From: Blastococcus sp. LR1
GTDB taxonomy: Bacteria > Actinomycetota > Actinomycetes > Mycobacteriales > Geodermatophilaceae
Reading direction: 5' to 3'
DNA: 64,000 bases
Assembly (NCBI RefSeq): GCF_020166105.1
Contig: NZ_JAIUJY010000005.1
Span: 1 to 64,000 of the forward strand
Numbering within the stretch: position 1 is the stretch's first letter; each line of letters begins with the position of its first letter. Under the pieces are notes generated by a model, which worked only from the letters and a program-made list of their open reading frames with translations, did not search any database and was not told where the DNA came from. This document shows positions 49,574 to 57,940 of the stretch, piece by piece. The position numbers and the translations under genes were made by a program.

Positions 49574-50323
49574 GTGACCGCCCTCCGGAGCCCGACCCCC
49601 GCCGCGGAGACCGACTCCTCCGCCGGCCCGTCCCCCCGCCGGGTCAAGGCGCCCGCGTGGCTGGACCTGCGACTGGTGCTCGGCGTCCTGCTGGTGCTCG
49701 GCTCGGTCCTGCTCGGCGCCCGCGTGGTCAGCGCCGCCGACGCCACGGTGCCGGTCTGGAGCGCCGCCTCGGATCTCGCCGCCGGCACCGAGCTGACGCC
49801 TGCGGACCTGGTCGTCGTCGACGTCCGGCTCGACGATGCCGCGAAGGCCTACCTCTCGGGCAGTGCGCGTCCCGAGGGGAGCGTGCTCTCCCGCCCGGTC
49901 CGCGCCGGGGAGCTGCTGCCCAGCTCCGCGCTCGAGGAGCCGGCCGACCTGGTCCGGCTGGCCCTCCCGGTGCAGGCCGGGTACGTGCCCCCGGGGCTGC
50001 GGCACGGTCAGCTGATCGACGTCTACGCTGTCGCCGATCCGGCCGCCGGCGCCACGGGCAAGGGGCTCGGCAGCGTCACCCTGGTCGTCGGCGAGGCCCC
50101 GGTGCAGACGACGACGGGCACGTCCGACGGCGTCCTCTCCACGCCGTCGACGACGATCCAGGTGGTCGTGGGCGTCGCCGCCGACGAGGCCGCCGACGTC
50201 CTCGCCGCCATCGCCGGGCGTCCGCTGGTGGTCGTGGCCCACGACTCCGTCGACACCTCCGACGCCGCTGCGGAGCAGGCGCGGGCAGGCTCCTCGGCGT
50301 CGTCCGCGAAGGCGGACGACTGA
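49574..50323 (+). CDS. CpaB-like SAF-domain protein
   Basis: A 249-residue protein with one N-terminal helix (LRLVLGVLLVLGSVLLGARVV, about 32-52) followed by an SAF/CpaB domain (VWSAASDLAAGTELTPADLVVVDVRL, GSVLSRPVRAGELLPSSAL) and a second beta-rich part. CpaB/RcpC proteins belong to Flp/Tad pilus systems, but no pilin, secretin, CpaF ATPase or TadB/C gene is in the window. The GTG start follows GAGGTGAG. The stop shares one base with the next ATG (TGATG). Confidence 0.78.
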   Translation: MTALRSPTPAAETDSSAGPSPRRVKAPAWLDLRLVLGVLLVLGSVLLGARVVSAADATVPVWSAASDLAAGTELTPADLVVVDVRLDDAAKAYLSGSARPEGSVLSRPVRAGELLPSSALEEPADLVRLALPVQAGYVPPGLRHGQLIDVYAVADPAAGATGKGLGSVTLVVGEAPVQTTTGTSDGVLSTPSTTIQVVVGVAADEAADVLAAIAGRPLVVVAHDSVDTSDAAAEQARAGSSASSAKADD

Positions 50324-51618
50324 TGGCCCTGCAGGTCTTCACCGCCGTCACCGGCGCGGGCTGGGAGTCCGAGCTCGTCGGAGCCCTCGACCGGGACGAC
50401 CACGGGGTGACCGTGGTGCGGCGCTGCGTCGACGTGTCGGAGCTCCTCGCCGCTGCCGCCACCGGAACCGGTCAGGCGGCGCTGCTCTCGGCCGAGCTGC
50501 GGCGGCTCGACGGCGAGGCCGTGGCCCGGCTGCACGCGGCGGGCGTCGCCGTGGTCGGGCTGGTCGAGCCCGGGGACGAGCTGGCCGCGCAGCGGCTGCG
50601 GCAGCTCGGCGTCGCCCAGGTGCTGCCGGCCGACGCGGACCCGGAGGTCATCGCCGCCGCGCTGCGCGACGCCGTCGCCGGTGCGCCCGACGCCGGACGG
50701 GACGTCGCCGATCCGCGGGCGGCGCTGCCCGTGCCGGCCGAGCCGGAGCTGCCCCCGGCGCCGCGGGGTGGCCGGGGTCGGGTCGTCGCCGTGTGGGGTC
50801 CCACCGGCGCGCCGGGTCGCACCACCGTCGCGGTCGGGCTGGCCGACGAGACCGCGCGGCTGGGCGTCGACACCCTGCTCGTGGACGCCGACGTCTACGG
50901 CGGGGTCGTGGCGCAGGTGCTCGGGCTGCTGGACGAGTCGCCGGGACTCGCCGGGGCCGCCCGGCTCGCCGGAACCGGCACTCTCGACTCCGCGGCCCTG
51001 GCCCGGCTCGCGTGGTCGGTCCATCCCGGACTGCGCGTGCTGACCGGGCCGGCGCGGGCCGACCGCTGGCCGGAGCTGCGGCCCTCGGCGGTCTCCGTGG
51101 TCCTGGAGGAGGCGCGCCGGCTCGCCGACCTCACCGTCGTCGACTGCGCCTTCAGCGTCGAGGACGACGAGGAGCTTTCCTTCGACACCGCCGCCCCACG
51201 GCGCAACGGGGCCACGCTCGCGGTGCTCGAGCAGGCCGACACGGTGCTCTGCGTGAGCGGTGCCGACCCGGTCGCCCTGCAGCGCTGCGTCCGCGCCCTG
51301 GACCAGCTGCGGGAGGTGCTGCCCGACGTGGAGCCGGTCCTGGTCGTGAACCAGCTGCGGCGCGGCCCGGTGCCCGGCGATCCGCAGGAGGAGGTGTCTG
51401 CGGCCCTGGACCGGTTCACCGGCCGTCGGCCGCACTTCTTCCTCCCCGCCGACCGCCGGGCCACCGACGCCGCCCTCGCCGCGGGCCGCACGCTGGCCGA
51501 GGTGGCGCCGGCCTCGCCGCTGCGCTCGGGGCTGCGCGGACTGGCCGCGGAGCTCGCCGGAGTGCCCGCGCCGGCCGCCGGCCGGCGGGGCGTCCTGCGC
51601 ATGCGGCGGGCCGGATGA
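50323..51618 (+). CDS. CpaE/TadZ-like MinD-family ATPase
   Basis: A 431-residue protein: an N-terminal receiver-like domain (1-130, without a clear phospho-aspartate), a Pro-rich linker, and a MinD/ParA-type domain from about 150 with the deviant Walker A WGPTGAPGRTT, DTLLVDADVYGG and a LTVVDC Walker B. The usual Walker lysine before the threonines is Arg here, which may lower ATP hydrolysis. CpaE/TadZ proteins position pilus machinery; its only local partner is the CpaB-like protein upstream, coupled by a one-base overlap. Confidence 0.8.
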   Translation: MALQVFTAVTGAGWESELVGALDRDDHGVTVVRRCVDVSELLAAAATGTGQAALLSAELRRLDGEAVARLHAAGVAVVGLVEPGDELAAQRLRQLGVAQVLPADADPEVIAAALRDAVAGAPDAGRDVADPRAALPVPAEPELPPAPRGGRGRVVAVWGPTGAPGRTTVAVGLADETARLGVDTLLVDADVYGGVVAQVLGLLDESPGLAGAARLAGTGTLDSAALARLAWSVHPGLRVLTGPARADRWPELRPSAVSVVLEEARRLADLTVVDCAFSVEDDEELSFDTAAPRRNGATLAVLEQADTVLCVSGADPVALQRCVRALDQLREVLPDVEPVLVVNQLRRGPVPGDPQEEVSAALDRFTGRRPHFFLPADRRATDAALAAGRTLAEVAPASPLRSGLRGLAAELAGVPAPAAGRRGVLRMRRAG

Positions 51619-51651
51619 CCTCCGGAGTGTCGGAGGACGGCCTTTCCGTCG

Positions 51652-51657
51652 TAGCGT
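51652..51657 (+). promoter_or_regulatory. -10 box (TAGCGT) of the WS/DGAT gene
   Basis: TANNNT box 25 bases before the ATG, followed by a short leader with AGGAG. Confidence 0.45.
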
Positions 51658-51682
51658 GAGGCCCCGTCCAGTGAGGAGAACG

Positions 51683-53062
51683 ATGGCCGAGCGGCTCAGC
51701 ACCCTGGACGCGTCGTTCCTCTACCTGGAGGAGCCCGGTACCCCGATGCACGTCGGCGGCGTGCTGGTCCTCGAGGCGCCACCCGGCGGGCTGGAGGCTC
51801 TCGCCTCGCTGATCGCGGCGCGACTGTCACTGGTGCCGCGCTACCGGCAGCGGGTCGTCGAGGTGCCCGGGCACCTCGCGAACCCGGTCTGGGTCGACGA
51901 CCCGGAGTTCGACATCGCCTACCACGTGCGGCGCTCGGGCCTGCCCCGCCCGGGCACCCGGACCCAGCTCCTGGACCTGGTGTCACGGCTGAACTCCCGT
52001 CCGCTGGACCGCAACCGCCCGCTGTGGGAGGCCTACCTCGTCGAGGGGCTGGCCGACGGCAGCGTCGCCGTGGTGACCAAGACCCATCCCGCGCTGGTCG
52101 ACGGGCTGGGTGCGGTCGACATCGGGCAGGTGCTGCTCGACGTCTCACCGGACGCGCCGGAGCCCGAGCCCGTCGAGTGGAACCCGCGCCCGCTGCCGTC
52201 GGGGCTCGAGCTGGTGCGCGACGCCGTGGAGGACTACCGGCAGCGACCGAGCTCGCTGGTGGACGCCGCGCGCGACGCCGTCACCGACGCCCGCACGACC
52301 GCTGCCCGCTTCGGCGGCCTCGCCGGGGGACTGCTGCGCACCGCGCGGTCGGCGATCATGCCGGCGCCGCACAGCCCGATGAACGCGCCGGTCGGGCGGC
52401 AGCGCCGGGTCGCGGTGGCCTCCGCGCCGCTGGACGACCTGAAGCGGGTGCGCAAGGCGCACGGCGGAACCGTCAACGACGTCCTGCTCACGGTGGTCAC
52501 CGGCGCCCTGCGCGAGTGGCTGCTGTCCCGGGGCGAGCCGGTCGTCTCCTCGACCTCGATCCGCGCGCTGGTGCCGGTCTCGGTGCAGGACGAGGAGGGC
52601 GCCCCGGGCAACCGGGTCACCTCGCACCTGGTCGACCTGCCCGTCGGTGAGCCCAACCCCCGGGTGCGGCTGGCGCGGCTGACCTACGCGATGCGCGGGA
52701 TCACCCAGCACGGGGAGTCCGTGGGTGCCGACAGCCTCATCGCGCTGAGCGGCTTCGCGCCGTCGACCCTGCACGCCCTCGGCGCCCGGGCTGCCCGCGG
52801 GCTGTCCCGGCGGCTGTTCAACGTCGTCGTCACCAACGTGCCCGGCCCGCAGGTGCCGCTGTACGCGGCCGGCGCCCGCATGCTCGAGGTGTTTCCGGTG
52901 GTGCCGCTCGCCCGGGGTCAGGGCCTGTCGATCGGGATGACCTCGTTCGACGGCACGGTGTTCTTCGGGTTCAACGCCGACCGGGACAGCGTCGGCGACG
53001 TCGACGTCCTGGCCGACCTCGTGGAGCAGGAGGTCGCAGAGCTGGTCGAGTCGTCCTCCTGA
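51683..53062 (+). CDS. Wax ester synthase/diacylglycerol acyltransferase with altered active site
   Basis: WS/DGAT-family protein of 459 residues, which makes triacylglycerol or wax esters at the membrane face. It begins LSTLDASFLYLEEPGTPMHVGG, has PLW (113-115), NDVLLTVVTGALREWL and the C-terminal NVPGPQVPLYAAGA. The active-site HHxxxDG reads HPALVDG (135-141): the second, catalytic histidine is proline. The rest of the family signature is intact, so it may be inactive or use another base. AGGAG precedes the ATG at 51683. The place near secA recalls tgs3 in M. tuberculosis. Confidence 0.85.
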   Translation: MAERLSTLDASFLYLEEPGTPMHVGGVLVLEAPPGGLEALASLIAARLSLVPRYRQRVVEVPGHLANPVWVDDPEFDIAYHVRRSGLPRPGTRTQLLDLVSRLNSRPLDRNRPLWEAYLVEGLADGSVAVVTKTHPALVDGLGAVDIGQVLLDVSPDAPEPEPVEWNPRPLPSGLELVRDAVEDYRQRPSSLVDAARDAVTDARTTAARFGGLAGGLLRTARSAIMPAPHSPMNAPVGRQRRVAVASAPLDDLKRVRKAHGGTVNDVLLTVVTGALREWLLSRGEPVVSSTSIRALVPVSVQDEEGAPGNRVTSHLVDLPVGEPNPRVRLARLTYAMRGITQHGESVGADSLIALSGFAPSTLHALGARAARGLSRRLFNVVVTNVPGPQVPLYAAGARMLEVFPVVPLARGQGLSIGMTSFDGTVFFGFNADRDSVGDVDVLADLVEQEVAELVESSS

Positions 53063-53093
53063 GCCGCCGGGCGGGAGCCGGACCGCGGGCGGC

Positions 53094-53099
53094 TACGGT
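53094..53099 (+). promoter_or_regulatory. -10 box (TACGGT) of the DUF6912 gene
   Basis: TANNNT box 31 bases before the GTG at 53131; the leader contains AAGGGGGAAG as ribosome binding site. Confidence 0.45.
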
Positions 53100-53130
53100 T
53101 CTCCTTTCCATCGACGAAGGGGGAAGCCGG

Positions 53131-53643
53131 GTGCGCGTGTACCTGCCGGCGACGACGAACGTGCTCCGGACGCTGCTCGACGAGGGCCGCCTGCCGGCTC
53201 CGCTGACCGTCTTCGCGGTGACCCCGCAGCTGCGCGAGTTCTACGCGGTCAGCGACGCCGGGGCCGACACCGAGGAGCTCGAGTACGCGGCGCTCCTCAC
53301 GGCGGCGCGGGCCAGCCTGCGGCTGATCGACCTCGACCCGCTGGCCGCCCGCCGCCGGGTGGTGCTCGCCGCCGACGTCCCCGACGCCTCGGTGACCCCG
53401 ATGGACGACCCGCACGTCGAGCACGGCGCGGCCCGCGTGACCTCCGAGGTGCGGATGGCCGACGTCGCCAGCGCGCACGTCGACGGCGCCGACGCCGAGG
53501 ACGACGTCCGCAAGGCCGTGAACGTGGTGCTGGAGGCCGACCTCGGCAGCGAGGACGCCCAGTTCGTCGTCGACGAGGCCGAGGGGCACGAGCTCGGCTG
53601 GTACGCCTCGCAGGAGATCGGCACGGTCCTCGAGCTGCTGTGA
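53131..53643 (+). CDS. DUF6912 family protein
   Basis: A 170-residue protein starting MRVYLPATTNVLRTLLDEGRLPAPLTVFAVTPQLREFY, the conserved opening of the DUF6912 family (Rv3231c in M. tuberculosis), followed by EEELEY-like and RRRVVLAADVPDASVTP and the C-terminal LGWYASQEIGTVLELL. Acidic, soluble, no catalytic motif seen. Function unknown. Its position after the WS/DGAT gene matches mycobacteria. Confidence 0.83.
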   Translation: MRVYLPATTNVLRTLLDEGRLPAPLTVFAVTPQLREFYAVSDAGADTEELEYAALLTAARASLRLIDLDPLAARRRVVLAADVPDASVTPMDDPHVEHGAARVTSEVRMADVASAHVDGADAEDDVRKAVNVVLEADLGSEDAQFVVDEAEGHELGWYASQEIGTVLELL

Positions 53644-53723
53644 GCGGCTACCGCGGATGCGGCTCCAGGCCCCGTCCGTAAGATCACGATCCGTCTGTCA
53701 GCGTCGACGTCGGGAGCGGGTCC

Positions 53724-54233
53724 ATGCAGTTCGGTCGGTACTACGAGGAGTTCGAGGTCGGGGCGGTCTACAAGCACTGGCCCGGGAAGACCGTCACCGA
53801 GTACGACGACCACCTCTTCTGCCTGCTCACGATGAACCACCATCCGCTGCACATGGACGTGAACTACGCGGAGAAGACCACCGACTTCGGCAAGAACGTC
53901 GTCGTCGGGAACTACATCTACTCGATCCTGCTCGGCATGAGCGTCCCGGACGTCTCGGGCAAGGCGATCGCGAACCTGGAGATCGAGTCGCTGCGGCACG
54001 TGGCGCCGACCTTCCACGGCGACACCATCTACGGCGAGACGACCGTGCTGGACAAGACGCCGTCGAAGTCCAAGGACGACCGCGGCGTGGTCTACGTCGA
54101 GACCATCGGCTACAAGCAGGACGGCACGATCGTCTGCATCTTCCGCCGCAAGGTCATGGTCCCCAAGCAGTCCTACGGCGAGGCCCGCGGCGGCGAGCAG
54201 CCCGGCCGTCCGGAGCCCAAGCCCCGGAGCTGA
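53724..54233 (+). CDS. MaoC-family (R)-hydratase
   Basis: A 169-residue hot-dog-fold protein. FGRYYEEFEVGAVYKHWPGKTVTEYDDHLFCLLTMNHHPLHMD contains the hydratase-2 catalytic Asp-His pair, and VVGNYIYSILLGMSVPD and LRHVAPTFHGDTIYGETTVL complete the domain. It resembles the single-domain enoyl-CoA or mesaconyl-CoA hydratases rather than double hot-dog forms. No partner thiolase or ligase is adjacent, so the exact acyl-CoA is unknown. Confidence 0.85.
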   Translation: MQFGRYYEEFEVGAVYKHWPGKTVTEYDDHLFCLLTMNHHPLHMDVNYAEKTTDFGKNVVVGNYIYSILLGMSVPDVSGKAIANLEIESLRHVAPTFHGDTIYGETTVLDKTPSKSKDDRGVVYVETIGYKQDGTIVCIFRRKVMVPKQSYGEARGGEQPGRPEPKPRS

Positions 54234-54261
54234 TCCCCGGCGGCGGGGCGTGCCGGCCGGT

Positions 54262-54687
54262 TCAGTCCGGCAGCACGCCCCAGCCGCCGAGCGTCTCCAC
54301 CAACCGGGGCGTGCACGGCAGCTCCGCGAGAGTGGCCGCGTCGGCGAACACGACGTCGACGGCGTCGTCCCCGGCCACCGGGAACGCGTCGTCGTCGAGC
54401 AGTGCGCACGCCAGGTCCGCGACGTCGTAGACGACGGCGGCGGCGTCGATCCTGATCCGGCCGACCTCGCGACCGGCCCGCACGCGCAGCCCGGTCTCCT
54501 CGAGCACCTCGCGCTCGACGGCCTCGGCGAGGGTCTCGCCCGGCTCCACCCGTCCGCCGGGCACCGACCACAGCCCGCGGCTCGGCTCCTGGCCGCGCCG
54601 GATCAGCAGCAGCCGGCCCACGCGGTCGTGCACGATCGCGCCGACGCACGGCACGACCGGGCGGTCGTCGTGCTTCCGCGGGGACAC
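54262..54687 (-). CDS. NUDIX hydrolase
   Basis: A 141-residue protein with an intact Nudix box ([24 protein letters not shown], about 44-67), the pattern GX5EX7REUXEEXGU that binds the metal and cleaves nucleoside-diphosphate links. LWSVPGG before it and [20 protein letters not shown] after it are typical; the substrate cannot be told. The GTG at 54687 has a TAGCCT box 6 bases upstream. Confidence 0.9.
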   Translation of the reverse strand: MSPRKHDDRPVVPCVGAIVHDRVGRLLLIRRGQEPSRGLWSVPGGRVEPGETLAEAVEREVLEETGLRVRAGREVGRIRIDAAAVVYDVADLACALLDDDAFPVAGDDAVDVVFADAATLAELPCTPRLVETLGGWGVLPD

Positions 54688-54693
54688 GCGCGC

Positions 54694-54699
54694 AGGCTA
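54694..54699 (-). promoter_or_regulatory. -10 box (TAGCCT) of the NUDIX gene
   Basis: TANNNT box on the minus strand, 6 bases before the GTG at 54687; likely leaderless. Confidence 0.5.
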
Positions 54700-54759
54700 C
54701 GCAGCGGCTCCCCGGTCCGCTCTTGACGGCCGGGCCCGTTGCAGCGACGGTTGTCCCCG

Positions 54760-55383
54760 ATGAGTGCCTCTCCGGTCTGTCCCCGGTGTGGTGAGCTGCT
54801 GGCCGCCCGTACCGGGTCGGAGGCGCTCGCCTGGTGCCACGTGCACGGCGCCGTCACGCCCCTGCACCACACCGCCCTCGTGGCGCACGACGCCATCGCC
54901 GCGGTGACCGCCGACGCGCGCGTGCCGGCCTGGGTGCCCGATCCGATGCCCTCGGGCTGGGCGGTCACCGGCCTGGCCTGGGGTGGTGAGCCGGGGGCGC
55001 GGGCGATCGTCGTCGACTGTGCCGGACCGGCCCCTCTCGGCGGCTCGGCGGAGCTGGTGCTGGTCGCCGAGGAGCCGGGCACCGGCGTCGGCTGCGGCTA
55101 TGCAGGGCTGCCCGGACTCGACCCCGGTGACGTCATCGCGGGGCCGTCGTCGGTCGACGTCAAGGCCGCCGGCCAGCGGGCGCCGCTCTGGGCGGTGCCG
55201 ACCACCGACGACCGCGCGGCGTTCGTGGGGGAGGCCTACGGCGTCTGGCTGTGGCTGGTCATGTGGCCGATGAACGCGGCCTGGCTGCTGGCCGAGCAGC
55301 TGGAGCTGCTGGACCTGCGGGAACGCATCTATCCGGACCTGCCGCTCGGGCCGCCGGGGGAGCACCTGCTGCCCGGCTGCTGA
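54760..55383 (+). CDS. DUF6758 family protein
   Basis: A 207-residue protein opening with a zinc-ribbon-like CPRCGEL...WCHVHGAVTPL, then PDPMPSGWAVTGLAWGGE and a compact domain ending in YGVWLWLVMWPMNAAWLLAEQLELLDLRERIYPDLPLGPPGEHLLPGC, the signature of DUF6758. Members are sometimes called phosphotransacetylase-like, without evidence I know of. It is divergent from the NUDIX gene. A start at 54739 would add seven residues. Confidence 0.8.
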   Translation: MSASPVCPRCGELLAARTGSEALAWCHVHGAVTPLHHTALVAHDAIAAVTADARVPAWVPDPMPSGWAVTGLAWGGEPGARAIVVDCAGPAPLGGSAELVLVAEEPGTGVGCGYAGLPGLDPGDVIAGPSSVDVKAAGQRAPLWAVPTTDDRAAFVGEAYGVWLWLVMWPMNAAWLLAEQLELLDLRERIYPDLPLGPPGEHLLPGC

Positions 55384-55537
55384 TCGTCCGGGGACCGGAA
55401 CCGGACGGGCTCCTCCATGATCGGCGCGTCTGCCGGGGACGCTCTGGGGCCTGTGTTACCCATGGGACGAACGCGTCCGCCGCACCCGGCGGAGCGCCCG
55501 CGCAGGCAGGTCCTGCCCTCACACCCCGGAGGTGGCG

Positions 55538-55696
55538 GTGAGCCTCAAGAAGGTCCTCACCTGGGTGGTCGTCGCCTTCATCCTCTTCTACGTCATCCAG
55601 CAGCCGGAGGCCTCCGCAGAGCTGGTGCGCAACGCCGGGGAGGCCCTGGGTAGCGCGGCGTCCTCGTTGTCCGAGTTCGTCGGCAACCTGGTCTGA
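55538..55696 (+). CDS. Small single-helix membrane protein (52 residues)
   Basis: GTG start with GGAGG (55528-55532) 5 bases upstream. The peptide is one N-terminal membrane helix (VLTWVVVAFILFYVIQQP) followed by an amphipathic tail (ASAELVRNAGEALGSAASSLSEF). It ends 3 bases before the PH-domain gene and is probably co-transcribed with it. No family name known to me. Confidence 0.65.
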   Translation: MSLKKVLTWVVVAFILFYVIQQPEASAELVRNAGEALGSAASSLSEFVGNLV

Positions 55697-55699
55697 CCC

Positions 55700-56329
55700 A
55701 TGGCGACGCCCGAGCCGTCCGACGGCCCGGACCCGGACGACCTGGCGGAACTTCCCACCCGGGCCCGCAAGGACGTCCGCAAGTACGTGCTCGCCGACGA
55801 GGTGCTCACGGTCGCCACTCGGCGGCACTGGGCGGTGCTCGTGGCGCCGACGGCCCGCTGGCTGCCGGTGCTGGTGCTCGGCGGGTGGCTGCTGCTGCTC
55901 GACGCGGAGAACCGGTTCACGACGACGCTCGGCCTGCTCGTCGCCCTGGCGGCGCTGGCGGTCTACGGCCTCCGCGTGGGCGAGTGGTGGATGCGGCACT
56001 TCATCGTGACCAACCGCCGGGTGCTGCTCACCTCCGGCCTCATCGTCCGGAGCGTCACCCTCCTGCCGGTCCGCCGGATCACCGACCTGACGTGGAAGGA
56101 GACGCTGTTCGGCAACCTGCTGGGCTACGGCACCTTCCGCTTCGAATCCGCCGGGAAGCTGAAGGCGCTGTCGGAGATCACCTTCCTCCCGCACGCCGAG
56201 GAGCTGTACCGGAAGGTCAGCCGGCTGCTGTTCACCAGCGGCGGTGACGACGAGGGCAACCCCGACACCAAGTCGGCGGCCCGCCGCGACACCGAGCCCA
56301 TCGCAGGGCTCCCGCCGCGGCAGCCCTGA
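55700..56329 (+). CDS. PH-domain membrane protein (bPH2 type)
   Basis: A 209-residue protein: acidic N-terminus, YVLADEVLTVATRRHWAVLVAPTARWLPVLVLGGWLLLL with two close helices (about 55-100), then a bacterial PH domain (RHFIVTNRRVLLTSGLIVRSVTLLPVRRITDLTWKETLFGNLLGYGTFRFES). The conserved TNRRV and LPxxRITD strands are clear. Role in the envelope is unknown. It follows the 52-residue membrane protein after 3 bases. Confidence 0.87.
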   Translation: MATPEPSDGPDPDDLAELPTRARKDVRKYVLADEVLTVATRRHWAVLVAPTARWLPVLVLGGWLLLLDAENRFTTTLGLLVALAALAVYGLRVGEWWMRHFIVTNRRVLLTSGLIVRSVTLLPVRRITDLTWKETLFGNLLGYGTFRFESAGKLKALSEITFLPHAEELYRKVSRLLFTSGGDDEGNPDTKSAARRDTEPIAGLPPRQP

Positions 56330-56372
56330 CCCACCGGGTGGAGCGCGGCGCGGTGCGGCAGGCTGACCGGTG

Positions 56373-57230
56373 ATGCGGATCGACCTGCACACCCACTCCT
56401 CGGTGTCCGACGGCACCGAGAGCCCCGCCGAGCTGCTCGCGAGCGCGAGCGCCGCGGGCCTCGACGTCGTCGCCCTCACCGACCACGACACCACCGGCGG
56501 GTGGGCGGCAGCGGAGGCGGCGCGACCGCGGGGGCTGACCGTCGTCCCGGGCATCGAGCTCTCCTGCCGCTGGTTCCCCGACGACGAGCCGCCGGTCAGC
56601 GTGCACCTGCTCGGCTACCTCTTCGACCCGCTGCACCCCGTCTTCGCCGCCGAGCGCGCGCGGCTGCGGGACGAGCGCCTCGACCGCGCCGAGCGGATCG
56701 TGCGCGCGCTGGCCGCCGACGGTCACCCGGTGGACTGGGACGAGCTGGTGACCCACGCCGACGGCGGGGTGGTCGGTCGGCCGCACATCGCCGGCGCGCT
56801 GGTGCGCGGCGGAGTGGTGTCCTCGGTCGAGGAGGCGTTCACGACCCTGCTGCACCACCGCAGCCCGTACTACGTCACCAAGGCCGACACCGACGTCCGC
56901 GAGGGCATCGCGCTGGTGCGGTCGGCCGGTGGCGTGCCGGTCTTCGCCCACGGACTGGCGACCAAGCGGGGCCGGGTCGTCAGCGACGACGCGATCGCCG
57001 CCATGGCCGACGCCGGACTCCTCGGGCTGGAGGTCGACCACCCCGACCACAGCGACGCCGAACGCGACCATCTGCGCGGCCTGGCCGCCGACCTCGATCT
57101 CATCGTCACCGGCTCCAGCGACTACCACGGCAGCAACAAGACGACGCCGATCGGCGTCTGCACCACCGCGCCGGAGGAGTTCGAGCGGGTGCTGGCCGCC
57201 GGCACGGGCACCGCGCCGCTGCGCGACTGA
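56373..57230 (+). CDS. PHP-domain metal-dependent phosphoesterase
   Basis: A 285-residue protein of the YciV/RNase AM group, which cleaves 3',5'-nucleoside bisphosphates or short RNA 5' ends. Metal ligands lie in DLHTHSSVSDGTESP (His-x-His, Asp), LTDHDTTGGW, PGIEL, RPHIA and the C-terminal GSSDYHG. ATG at 56373 preferred; a GTG one codon upstream is possible. It ends 4 bases from the convergent LysE gene. Confidence 0.87.
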   Translation: MRIDLHTHSSVSDGTESPAELLASASAAGLDVVALTDHDTTGGWAAAEAARPRGLTVVPGIELSCRWFPDDEPPVSVHLLGYLFDPLHPVFAAERARLRDERLDRAERIVRALAADGHPVDWDELVTHADGGVVGRPHIAGALVRGGVVSSVEEAFTTLLHHRSPYYVTKADTDVREGIALVRSAGGVPVFAHGLATKRGRVVSDDAIAAMADAGLLGLEVDHPDHSDAERDHLRGLAADLDLIVTGSSDYHGSNKTTPIGVCTTAPEEFERVLAAGTGTAPLRD

Positions 57231-57234
57231 CCGC

Positions 57235-57870
57235 TCAGGTCCCGGAGAACCCGCGCACGGCGAGCGAGATCCCGAGCGCGGTCATGACGACGGCGATCAC
57301 CGCGTCGAGCACCCGCCACGCCGTCGGCCGCGCGAACACCGGGCGCAGCAGGCGGGCGCCGAAGCCGAGCCCGAGGAACCAGACCGCGCTGCCGACGGCG
57401 GCACCCGCGGCGAACCACCAGCGCTCGTCGCCGTAGGTCGTGGAGAGCGAGCCCAGCAGCACCACGGTGTCCAGGTAGACGTGCGGGTTGAGCCAGGTCA
57501 GCGCCAGGCAGGTAGCCACGGTGACGGCGAGGGCGGTGCGCGCACCCGACTCGTCGGCGGCCAGCGCACCCGCCGGGCGCAGTGCCCGTCGGGCGGCCAT
57601 GGCGCCGTAGACGAGCAGGAAGGCCGCACCCGCGAAGCAGACCGCCGTCAGCAGCCCGGGGCGGTCCAGCAGCAGCGCACCGGCGCCCAGCACGCCGGCG
57701 CAGATGAGGAGGACGTCGGAGAGCGCGCACACCGCCACCACCGCGCCCACGTGCTCGAGGCGCAGCCCCTGGCGCAGCACGAAGGCGTTCTGGGCGCCGA
57801 TGGCCACGATCAGCGAGAGCCCGAGGCCGAGTCCGGCGAGGGCGGCGGTCCAGGCGGCGGAGGTGAGCAC
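57235..57870 (-). CDS. LysE/ArgO-family amino-acid exporter
   Basis: A 211-residue membrane protein with six helices. The signature IVAIGAQNAFVLRQGLRLEHVG (about 20-41) and NPHVYLDTVVLLG identify the LysE/ArgO export family for lysine or arginine. It is divergent from a LysG/ArgP-type regulator, the standard pair. The GTG start has TAGCGT 6 bases upstream. Confidence 0.93.
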   Translation of the reverse strand: MLTSAAWTAALAGLGLGLSLIVAIGAQNAFVLRQGLRLEHVGAVVAVCALSDVLLICAGVLGAGALLLDRPGLLTAVCFAGAAFLLVYGAMAARRALRPAGALAADESGARTALAVTVATCLALTWLNPHVYLDTVVLLGSLSTTYGDERWWFAAGAAVGSAVWFLGLGFGARLLRPVFARPTAWRVLDAVIAVVMTALGISLAVRGFSGT

Positions 57871-57876
57871 GTGAGC

Positions 57877-57882
57877 ACGCTA
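57877..57882 (-). promoter_or_regulatory. -10 box (TAGCGT) of lysE
   Basis: TANNNT box on the minus strand, 6 bases before the GTG at 57870. Confidence 0.5.
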
Positions 57883-57927
57883 TGCGGGCTGCGGTGATGA
57901 GCCCAGTTCAGGATTCTTCAGCACATG

Positions 57928-57933
57928 TAGCGT
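57928..57933 (+). promoter_or_regulatory. -10 box (TAGCGT) of lysG
   Basis: Same hexamer as the divergent lysE box, 7 bases before the GTG at 57941. The 45 bases between the two boxes must hold the regulator site. Confidence 0.5.
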
Positions 57934-57940
57934 CGCTGAT

